A stretch of 7,364 nucleotides of DNA from Clostridiales bacterium (GTDB taxonomy: Bacteria; Bacillota; Sulfobacillia; UBA995; UBA9673): the NCBI GenBank assembly GCA_003541445.1, contig DPMO01000120.1:1-7364 (forward strand), given 5' to 3'. A program made the translations under genes and the position numbers. Shown here one piece after another: positions 1-5,193 of the stretch. The stretch's first letter is position 1, and every line of letters starts with the position of its first letter. The notes under the pieces were generated by a model. It searched no databases, had not been told where the DNA came from, and saw only the letters and a program-made list of their open reading frames with translations.

Positions 1-8
1 CGAGACTC

Positions 9-629
9 TCAACCGGGCGGCGACACGACCCAGAGACAGGCGGCCGGCTCGTCCCCCTCGTTGGCCAGAGCCTCCACGGTCTCGAAGAGGAGATAGGCCG
101 CGTCACCTGTCCTGAGCCTCATCGTCCGCCCGTCCCCGAGGGTCAGCGTCAGTTCCCCGGCCGTCACGAAGATGAGGTCCTCGCGTTCGTGAACGAACGG
201 TAGCGACTCCAGTCTCCCCCCTGGAGGGATTTCAACGACCACGGGCTGCATCCGCCGGTTCCGCGAACCGAGGAACGGCAGGAGCTCCACCCTCGACAGG
301 CCGCTCCCGTCTCCGGCAGGGCCGCTCCGGGCCTGTCCCTCCGCTTCCGAGGGCACCACGACCCGCCTCCGCCCGGCCCTCCGGACGATGAGCCACTCCT
401 CCGGGCTCATGTCTCCGACCAGCACCGACACGGTGGTGCCCAGGGCCTTGGCGATGGCGTGCAGGGTCGAGTAGGATGGTGACACCTCGCCGCGCTCGAG
501 CTGATAGATGAAGCTTCTCGACACGCCCACCGCCTCGGCCAGCCCCCTGACCGACATCCTCCGGTTCTCGCGGAGCCGCTTCAGACGCGTTCCGAGTGAC
601 ACACCTGACCCTTCCCTCGTCCCCGCCAT
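9..629 (-). CDS. XRE-family HTH regulator with C-terminal cupin domain
   Basis: A 206-residue transcriptional regulator. Residues about 12-73 form an XRE/Cro-type helix-turn-helix: the stretch LRENRRMSVRGLAEAVGVSR followed by SFIYQLERGEVSPSYSTL is the classic pattern, with the recognition helix around 36-46. A linker rich in Arg, Gly and Ser follows, then a small beta-barrel cupin at about 135-206 (PPGGR, HEREDLIFVTAGEL, GDGRTMRLRTGDAAYL). In this family the cupin senses a small molecule and the HTH binds the operator. The usual second-motif histidine is replaced: VEALAN stands where pHxxxN is normal, so metal binding is doubtful. I chose ATG at 629. A GTG at 602 (VSLGTRL), with GAGGGAAGGG just upstream, is a reasonable alternative start. 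The frame stays open far upstream, but that part is antisense to other features and is not protein-like. The family call is firm; ligand and regulon are unknown. Confidence 0.9.
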   Translation of the reverse strand: MAGTREGSGVSLGTRLKRLRENRRMSVRGLAEAVGVSRSFIYQLERGEVSPSYSTLHAIAKALGTTVSVLVGDMSPEEWLIVRRAGRRRVVVPSEAEGQARSGPAGDGSGLSRVELLPFLGSRNRRMQPVVVEIPPGGRLESLPFVHEREDLIFVTAGELTLTLGDGRTMRLRTGDAAYLLFETVEALANEGDEPAACLWVVSPPG

Positions 630-691
630 GGGCGGGTGTCTCTTCCCGTCCCGGGGGTCATGCTCCACACCATACTTTGTGATTGTGGGCA

Positions 692-709
692 CTATCGTTT
701 TATCGATAG
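692..709. promoter_or_regulatory. Inverted repeat, possible operator of the XRE-cupin regulator
   Basis: CTATCG (692-697) and CGATAG (704-709) are perfect 6-base inverted arms separated by TTTTAT. The right arm overlaps the putative -10 box of the regulator's promoter. A dimeric XRE protein binding here would block its own transcription. The repeat is directly visible; its use as an operator is inferred from position. Confidence 0.45.
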
Positions 710-737
710 AGTAGCAGTATCGGTGCACACTTGTCAA
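708..737 (-). promoter_or_regulatory. Putative sigma-70-type promoter of the XRE-cupin regulator
   Basis: On the minus strand a perfect TTGACA (complement of 732-737) is followed after 18 bases by TACTCT (complement of 708-713). It lies in a short AT-rich patch of otherwise GC-rich DNA. It would start transcription near 700, giving a leader of about 70 bases before the ATG at 629. The -35 match is strong and the -10 is moderate, so the call is an inference from consensus. Confidence 0.55.
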
Positions 738-831
738 CCACCTTGAACCCAGGAGCCCTCCTCTCCCACCTCGACCAGCGAGTCCCAGTGAGGCGGGGCC
801 CATCCGCGGGCATCCTTCCATGCGGAGGGAT

Positions 832-866
832 GAAGACAAAACCCCCGGCCGTCGACCAGCGGGGGT
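832..866 (-). terminator. Possible intrinsic terminator on the minus strand
   Basis: ACCCCCG (841-847) pairs with CGGGGGT (860-866), a 7-bp stem around a 12-base loop. Read on the minus strand the stem is followed by TTTTGTCTTC, an interrupted U-tract. No minus-strand gene lies just upstream, so it may stop antisense or read-through transcription heading toward the regulator promoter. It could also be chance in GC-rich DNA. Confidence 0.3.
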
Positions 867-894
867 GCGAACGCTGAAGGGAGGCCGAAGGCAG

Positions 895-1017
895 ATGCTC
901 AAATGCAGGAACTGCGGGAACGAGTGGCAGGAAGTGATTCCGAAGCCCACCCCGCCGAAGCACTGCCCGAAGTGCGGGGCACCGGAGGTCATCAGGACGG
1001 CTCCCCCCAAGACCTGA
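895..1017 (+). CDS. Small single zinc ribbon protein, 40 residues
   Basis: Two CxxC knuckles, C4-R-N-C7 and C24-P-K-C27, separated by 16 residues make a rubredoxin-like or zinc ribbon fold that should bind one zinc (or iron) ion with four cysteines. Almost the whole protein is this one domain, with a Pro-Lys-rich middle (IPKPTPPKHCP) and a short basic tail. I start at ATG 895 because GGGAGG lies about ten bases upstream. The longer open frame from 820 adds an Arg-rich stretch with no ribosome site and crosses the hairpin at 841-866. The partner and role are unknown; such mini-ribbons can be nucleic-acid or protein-binding accessories. It stands alone between the regulator and the riboflavin unit. 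Confidence 0.65.
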   Translation: MLKCRNCGNEWQEVIPKPTPPKHCPKCGAPEVIRTAPPKT

Positions 1018-1039
1018 AGCCGCCGTGAAGGGCGGGGCG

Positions 1040-1069
1040 TTGACCGGAGACGACCGCACCTGGTAGAAT
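1040..1069 (+). promoter_or_regulatory. Promoter of the riboswitch-ribU transcription unit
   Basis: TTGACC (1040-1045) and TAGAAT (1064-1069), 18 bases apart, each match the sigma-70 consensus at five of six positions. Transcription would begin near 1076-1078, about 30 bases before the first stem of the FMN riboswitch, which is a sensible arrangement. Confidence 0.65.
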
Positions 1070-1105
1070 GGGTGCCGGCGTGACACAACTTTAGAGCGGA
1101 GTCAG

Positions 1106-1256
1106 CTTCCTTCGGGGCTGGGTGAGGGTCGGCGGAAAGCCGCCCAATTCCCGACCGGCGGTGATGCCTCCCGTGTGGAGGACGAGCCCGCGAACCTTCG
1201 TGGCCGATCCGGTGAGACTCCGGAGCCGACAGTAAAGTCTGGATGGGAGAAGGAAG
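1106..1256 (+). promoter_or_regulatory. FMN riboswitch (RFN element)
   Basis: The conserved RFN core is directly readable: TTCGGGGCTGGGTGA, AATTCCCGACCGGCGGT, GAGCCCGCGA, GATCCGGTGA, GAGCCGACAGTAAAGTCTGG and ATGGGAGAAGG. Stem P1 is a perfect 8-bp pair, CTTCCTTC (1106-1113) with GAAGGAAG (1249-1256). The optional additional stem-loop in P3 is present as CCTCC/GGAGG (1167-1181). The variable stem between 1193 and 1206 is minimal. Unusually, 20 bases (1126-1145) capable of forming a hairpin sit between the normally adjacent GGGTGA and AATTCCC of helix 2. RFN elements bind FMN and shut off riboflavin synthesis or transport genes, and here the next gene is a riboflavin transporter. Confidence 0.97.
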
Positions 1257-1285
1257 AGCCCGCGTCCTGTGGCTTGCTTCCGATG

Positions 1286-1322
1286 CGCTCCGAAGGTCCA
1301 AGGCCTCGGAGCGTCTTTCCTT
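1286..1322 (+). terminator. Intrinsic terminator, expression platform of the FMN riboswitch
   Basis: CGCTCCGA (1286-1293) pairs perfectly with TCGGAGCG (1306-1313), and the stem can be extended by two inner GC pairs past a bulged A. The T-rich run TCTTTCCTT follows. It lies between the aptamer and the ribU start, where a riboswitch-controlled terminator is expected. CGGAGC at 1221-1226, inside the last aptamer hairpin, is complementary to GCTCCG at 1287-1292. It could form the competing antiterminator when FMN is absent. Confidence 0.75.
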
Positions 1323-1362
1323 CAGGGGGCTGACGTCCCGCCGCGCGGAAGGGGTCCGTTCC

Positions 1363-1962
1363 ATGACCATCACCGAAGAGCACCACGCACGCGCCGGCAC
1401 CGCCGCCGGCGGCAGGAGAGGCGGCACGAGGGCCGCTCAGCGCACGAGAGTCCTCGTCAGGGTCGGTATGCTGGGGGCGGCGGCCTTCGCCCTCATGTTC
1501 ACTGAGTTCAACATCCCCGGTTTCCCGGTGTTCCTCCAGTACGACCCGGGCGACGTCCCGGCCCTCATCGGCGGCTTCGCCATGGGACCTCTGGCCGGGG
1601 CCGGTGTCTCCCTCGTCAAGGGCGTCCTCTTCCTCCTCTCCGGGAAGGACGAGGCCGGTTGGCTCGGGACGGCGGCCAATCTCGCCACGAGCCTGTCGCT
1701 CGTGCTCACCGCCGCCCTGGTCTACGCCAGGGTCCGGACGCGTAAAGGAGCCGTCCTGGGCCTCGCCCTCGGCACCTTGACCATGGTGAGCGTCATGGCC
1801 GTCCTCAACTACTATTTCTTCCTTCCAATCTGGGGCGTGCCCGCAGCGGCCCTCGGGGAGACGGTCCGGATGACGATGCTCTTCAACCTCGTCAAGGGCG
1901 TCCTCACCTCGACCCTGACCTTCCTGGTCTACAAGAAGGTCAGCCCGCTCCTGCGCGCTTAG
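1363..1962 (+). CDS. ribU: ECF transporter S component, riboflavin-specific RibU
   Basis: A 199-residue membrane protein, close to the usual RibU length. As the substrate-binding S component it takes riboflavin from outside the cell and works with a shared energising module (EcfA, EcfA', EcfT), which is not in this window. About five to six hydrophobic segments lie at roughly 30-48, 65-92, 101-122, 129-156 and 168-190. The signature YDPGDVPALIGGFAMGPLAG spans residues 60-79, and a conserved-looking NLVKG is at 175-179. The first 28 residues form an Ala-, Gly- and Arg-rich cytoplasmic extension. ATG 1363 is chosen because GGAAGGGG lies eight bases upstream; the open frame from 1243 runs through the riboswitch terminator and is not used. 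The FMN riboswitch immediately upstream independently supports the substrate assignment. Confidence 0.93.
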   Translation: MTITEEHHARAGTAAGGRRGGTRAAQRTRVLVRVGMLGAAAFALMFTEFNIPGFPVFLQYDPGDVPALIGGFAMGPLAGAGVSLVKGVLFLLSGKDEAGWLGTAANLATSLSLVLTAALVYARVRTRKGAVLGLALGTLTMVSVMAVLNYYFFLPIWGVPAAALGETVRMTMLFNLVKGVLTSTLTFLVYKKVSPLLRA

Positions 1963-1976
1963 CGGGTTGTGGCGGA

Positions 1977-2024
1977 GGGAGCCGGCTTCCGACGGGGCGC
2001 CTCCCCGTCGCGGGGCCGGCTCCC
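1977..2024. terminator. Large GC hairpin between convergent ribU and GH15 genes
   Basis: GGGAGCCGGC (1977-1986) pairs with GCCGGCTCCC (2015-2024), and inside it CGACGGGG (1990-1997) pairs with CCCCGTCG (2003-2010) around a five-base loop. That makes 18 perfect pairs split by one internal loop. It begins 15 bases after the ribU stop and could act on either strand. Neither side has a clear U-tract, so termination is inferred from position and stem strength alone. Confidence 0.5.
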
Positions 2025-2070
2025 GGTCGCACGGCCGGCTGACGGGCGCCCCCTCCGACCGGCGGCCGGC

Positions 2071-2085
2071 CCGCCTTCGAGGCGG
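2071..2085. repeat. Short GC hairpin downstream of the GH15 gene
   Basis: CCGCCT (2071-2076) and AGGCGG (2080-2085) form a perfect stem around TCG; it can also be drawn as CCGCC/GGCGG around TTCGA. It starts about 20 bases past the GH15 stop on the minus strand. It may stabilise the transcript 3' end or, with the larger hairpin beyond it, help termination. No U-tract is present. Confidence 0.35.
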
Positions 2086-2105
2086 TCGCGCCTCCCGGCA
2101 AGGGC

Positions 2106-4154
2106 TCAGCGGCAGGGCGGGAGGCTGTAGTCCCCGTCGTCCGCCTCCTCCTCCGGAAGACTGACGGTGACGCCGAGCTCGGTCACCTTCGCGACCAGCT
2201 CCAAGACGGCGCTGATCACCTCTGCGTGCGACCATGTCAGGGGAGCCACCGAGAGCGGCTGGCCTGAATAGGGGTGCAGCTGCTCCGGCAGGTGACCGCC
2301 GGGCATGGCGTGGGTCCTGGCCCACTCCAGGATGGACAGGGCCACCTTGAGCTCGTCGGCCGTCTCGGCCTTGGCCGTGTACCACCGCGCGAGCCACATG
2401 GTGCAGATGATCCACGGGTTCCCCGGGACCCGCTCGATGTCGTCGCTCTTCTTGAAGTAGTGGTCATTGGTGTAGCGGGCGATCCCTCCGACGGCGGTCT
2501 GGACCCAGAGGCGGTCCCGGACGAGCTTCATCGTCTCCACGACCCGCGGGTCCGTGGCGGGAAGGAGCCCGAAGAGGACAACTCCGAACAGGCTGGAGTC
2601 CAGGGTGTAGTCGGGAGAGAAGCCCTCCGGGGTCACGTAGACCCCTCTCAGGAACCGTCCCAGTTTGGCGTCGTACAAGTGCTTGAGGGCGGCCTCCCGC
2701 ACCTCGCGGGCGGCCCTCCGCCAGCGGGCCGCCGCCGGGTCTCCGAAGAGGGTCCCGAGGTCGGCCGCCGCCAGGAGGCCGGCGTAGGTCGAGGCCGCGG
2801 TGTAGGTGAAGACACCCTGCCTCTCCTCCCAGAGGTCCCAGGACGGCAGGGGCAGTTTGGTCTTCGGGTCGCGGTAGGAGACCAGGAACTCGGCCGCCGG
2901 TTCCACCAGGGTCGGATAGAGGGAGTCGATGAACTCGATGTCCCGGCGGCGCCGGTAGTGGTGGCCGAGGGCCCACAGGACGCTGGCCGTCTCGTCCTCC
3001 TGGACCGGGAGGATGAACTCACCCTTCGGGACCCACGGGTGCCAGCTCGACCCGACCGAGCCGTCCGGATGGTACTTGTGCCACAGGAAGCCCCCGCTCG
3101 ACAGGGCCCGCTCGCAGAACCGGAAGAACCGCGAGGTCAGGGCGTGGTGGCCGGCCAGGTCCAGCGCATAGGCGACCATCGCCCCGTCACGCGCCCACAC
3201 GTAGCTGTAGTGGTCGCGGTTGTGCCGCAGGATGTCGCTGTCGTTGGCGGCCAGGATGCCGCCCCGGTCGTCGATCTGGGTGCGGGCGACGAGGACGCTG
3301 CGCTTGAAGAAGGAGGCCAGCGGGCCCGGAAGACACCCGAGCTTGCGGTCCTCCTTCTCCACCCAGCTCCGCCAGAAGGTGGCGGTCTCGTTTATGAGCC
3401 GCTCGGGCCCTGCGGAAAGGACCACCCGGTGGACGGCCTGGGCGCTGTCGAAACCGACCCCGACGGCGATCCAGTAGTAGAGGGTCTCCTGCCCGCCGGC
3501 GGGAAGGTCCATCTCGAAGGCTATGGCGCTGTCGACCGACCCCTGGGAGATGGGATGCCCCTCGAGGCGGCCGTCCTCGGCGTCCCTCCAGGTCCCCTCG
3601 GCTCCGGCGAAGCGCTTCCGGCCGGTCGAGAACTCGGAGATGCCCCTCCCCTTCCCCTTGCCGGCCCCCGGTCCCGTGCGCCCGTCGATGATGAGACAGC
3701 GCTTCCTCTTGTAGTGGTAGATGGCCCTGAGGTCGGGGTCGAAAAGGGCCGTGTCCCCTATGTCCGACTCGTCGATGTTGAAGTCGTTGGCGAAGAAGAC
3801 CTTCAGACGCCGGGCCTCGGGCCGGAGGTTCTTTATGACCACCCGCCGGAGGAAGACGTTGTGCCTGTAGTGCACGGTGTCATTGACGACCAGGGAAAGC
3901 CCGAAGTTCTCGTTCTCGACCCGGCAGTCCGTGACCAGGGTGTCCTCGAGGTAGCCGAGGCGCTTCACCCAGGCCGGCTCGTCCATCCAGGTGAAGCGGC
4001 CCTCGGCCCAAAAGCCCATCATGTTCCGACGGCCCTCGATCTGGTTCATCATCCCGACGTAGGGGTGGTAGAAGTCCCGCATCACCAGATCGGCGTCGAA
4101 GTTGATCAGAAGGTCGCCGTTCCCGACGCTGAGCGGTCTGGGCAGTTTCGTCAA
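2106..4154 (-). CDS. GH15 family glucoamylase-like glycoside hydrolase
   Basis: A 682-residue enzyme with the bacterial GH15 layout: an N-terminal beta-sandwich (about 1-265, beginning PRPLSVGNGDLLINFD) and an (alpha/alpha)6 barrel (about 280-660). Visible motifs include YSYVWARDGAMVAYALDLAG (317-336), the general-acid region SWDLWEER with Glu443/Glu444, and the general-base region HLPEQLHPYSG with Glu624. The family inverts configuration while cutting glucose from non-reducing ends of alpha-glucans; trehalase and dextranase activities also occur, so substrate is not fixed. There is no signal peptide, which implies cytoplasmic action on storage glucan. A Gly-Lys-rich patch (GPGAGKGKGRG, 161-171) is a small loop insertion. 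The start is TTG at 4154: the homologous N-terminus begins here, yet GGGAGG ends only two bases before it. It is divergent from the DUF4912 and branching-enzyme genes, suggesting a shared alpha-glucan module. Confidence 0.92.
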   Translation of the reverse strand: MTKLPRPLSVGNGDLLINFDADLVMRDFYHPYVGMMNQIEGRRNMMGFWAEGRFTWMDEPAWVKRLGYLEDTLVTDCRVENENFGLSLVVNDTVHYRHNVFLRRVVIKNLRPEARRLKVFFANDFNIDESDIGDTALFDPDLRAIYHYKRKRCLIIDGRTGPGAGKGKGRGISEFSTGRKRFAGAEGTWRDAEDGRLEGHPISQGSVDSAIAFEMDLPAGGQETLYYWIAVGVGFDSAQAVHRVVLSAGPERLINETATFWRSWVEKEDRKLGCLPGPLASFFKRSVLVARTQIDDRGGILAANDSDILRHNRDHYSYVWARDGAMVAYALDLAGHHALTSRFFRFCERALSSGGFLWHKYHPDGSVGSSWHPWVPKGEFILPVQEDETASVLWALGHHYRRRRDIEFIDSLYPTLVEPAAEFLVSYRDPKTKLPLPSWDLWEERQGVFTYTAASTYAGLLAAADLGTLFGDPAAARWRRAAREVREAALKHLYDAKLGRFLRGVYVTPEGFSPDYTLDSSLFGVVLFGLLPATDPRVVETMKLVRDRLWVQTAVGGIARYTNDHYFKKSDDIERVPGNPWIICTMWLARWYTAKAETADELKVALSILEWARTHAMPGGHLPEQLHPYSGQPLSVAPLTWSHAEVISAVLELVAKVTELGVTVSLPEEEADDGDYSLPPCR

Positions 4155-4326
4155 GACCTCCCGCCAGGCTGGCAGAATAACGTCCGCGGCCGGAAGGTAT
4201 TTTACACTCGTGCCCGTGGACTATGCCTTCCCCACTGACAGCCGTGGGAACGCCGGCCCGGAGCCGGCGCCTGGAGCCTGTCGGAAGCAGCGGTCCTCGA
4301 GGCGGCTTAGGGGGGCTTCTGGCGTA
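4155..4326. promoter_or_regulatory. Divergent intergenic region with leader hairpin
   Basis: These 172 bases must hold the start signals for both the GH15 gene (minus) and the DUF4912-GH57 pair (plus). The only AT-rich spot is GTATTTTACAC near 4197-4207. It offers TAAAAT on the minus strand and TTTACA on the plus strand, the latter 15 bases before TATGCC at 4222. Neither promoter is convincing. CGCCGGC (4251-4257) and GCCGGCG (4263-4269) form a perfect 7-bp hairpin in the presumed leader of the plus-strand unit. Confidence 0.35.
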
Positions 4327-5193
4327 ATGAGCGGCTGGCTTCTCCTTGCGGCCATCCTCGTCGCCGCGGCGATAGGATGGCTTATATATGTCAACTCGAG
4401 CCTTGCCGCCGGCCGCCGGGTCGGTCGCCGGGACGACCGGGACGGGGCCAGAGGCGCTTTCGAGGCCGAGACAGAAGCCGAAAGAGGAGAAGAAGGCGCA
4501 GGCAGGGAGGGGCCTACCAGGGGACTTCGCCGGGGACGCTGGTTCCGCGTGAGAGAAGCGGTGGCCGACACCGAGTTCTCCGCGGAGACGTTCGTCCCCC
4601 CCGAGGTCCGTGAGCCCGAAGCCCGCGAACAGGAGGCCGAAGCCCCTCCTGAGGCGGTCCGGACCCGGGCCCGGCGTGAGCCTCTGGCCGTCCCCACTTG
4701 GGAGCACCCCATCCCGTGGTCCTACGGAAAGACCCATCTCGTGGCCATGGTCCGCGACCCCTACTGGATCTTCGCCTACTGGGAGCTGACGGCAGAAGTC
4801 CACCGGGCCGCCGAGGAGCAGGTGGGCCGTGAGGCCTGGATGCACGCCAGGCCCGTCATCAGGGTCTACGACGTGACCGGGGGTTCCCACTACGACGTCG
4901 CCGTGAACGAGGAGGCCCGGAACTGGCACCTCAACGTGGGCCAGCCCGACCGCACCTGGTACCTCGAGATAGGACGTCTGACCGAGGCCGGGGAGTTCAT
5001 CATGCTCGCACGCTCGAACACGGTGCACACCCCGCGGGACATGCCTTCCGACGTCATCGACGGGCGCTGGCCGCCCCTCCTCCGGGAGGAAGGGTTCTGG
5101 CCGGAAGGCATGCCCACCTCACCACCGGGCCCGCCGGCCAGTCCCGGCATGCCCGGCTCCGCCTTTGGAGGTGCACCCGAGCGTGGTCTTTGA
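4327..5193 (+). CDS. Membrane-anchored DUF4912 domain protein
   Basis: A 288-residue protein. Residues 3-22 (GWLLLAAILVAAAIGWLIYV) are one hydrophobic helix, followed at once by Arg-rich sequence. By the positive-inside rule this puts the rest of the protein in the cytoplasm. Residues 35-120 are a charged, low-complexity linker rich in Glu, Arg and Ala. DUF4912 covers about 128-245, with WSYGKTHLVAMVRDPYWIFAYWEL (split 131-143 and 144-154), IRVYDVTG (178-185) and NWHLNVG with TWYLEIG (199-216). The last 35 residues are Pro- and Gly-rich. DUF4912 has no proven function that I know of; an Ig-like or carbohydrate-binding fold would fit its aromatic content. ATG 4327 follows a G-rich TTAGGGGGG about 11 bases upstream and begins right at the membrane helix; the frame open upstream lacks such support. 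Its end overlaps the branching-enzyme start. Confidence 0.87.
   Translation: MSGWLLLAAILVAAAIGWLIYVNSSLAAGRRVGRRDDRDGARGAFEAETEAERGEEGAGREGPTRGLRRGRWFRVREAVADTEFSAETFVPPEVREPEAREQEAEAPPEAVRTRARREPLAVPTWEHPIPWSYGKTHLVAMVRDPYWIFAYWELTAEVHRAAEEQVGREAWMHARPVIRVYDVTGGSHYDVAVNEEARNWHLNVGQPDRTWYLEIGRLTEAGEFIMLARSNTVHTPRDMPSDVIDGRWPPLLREEGFWPEGMPTSPPGPPASPGMPGSAFGGAPERGL

Noticed and set aside
820..894. Upstream ATG extending the zinc ribbon protein to 65 residues
   Set aside because: There is no ribosome site before 820, and the extra residues are an Arg-rich stretch passing through the hairpin at 841-866. ATG 895 has GGGAGG upstream.
1243..1362. Upstream start extending RibU into the riboswitch
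   Set aside because: That ATG lies in the aptamer's conserved GGATGGGAGAAGG and the added codons run through the terminator stem. ATG 1363 has a good ribosome site.
630..1427. Long N-terminal extension of the XRE-cupin reading frame on the minus strand
   Set aside because: It is antisense to the zinc ribbon gene and to the FMN riboswitch, has no domain-like sequence, and the family begins just before the HTH. The open frame is a by-product of high GC.
1102..2415. 437-codon minus-strand frame across the riboswitch, ribU and the end of GH15
   Set aside because: It crosses structured RNA, a membrane protein gene and two hairpins, and its composition is low-complexity (Glu, Gly, Arg, His). Not a gene.
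2274..4238. 654-codon open frame on the plus strand opposite the GH15 gene
   Set aside because: It has Gly-, Arg-, Asp- and Val-rich sequence with no recognisable domain and lies entirely antisense to a gene with conserved catalytic motifs. It is typical of the mirror frame of GC-rich genes.
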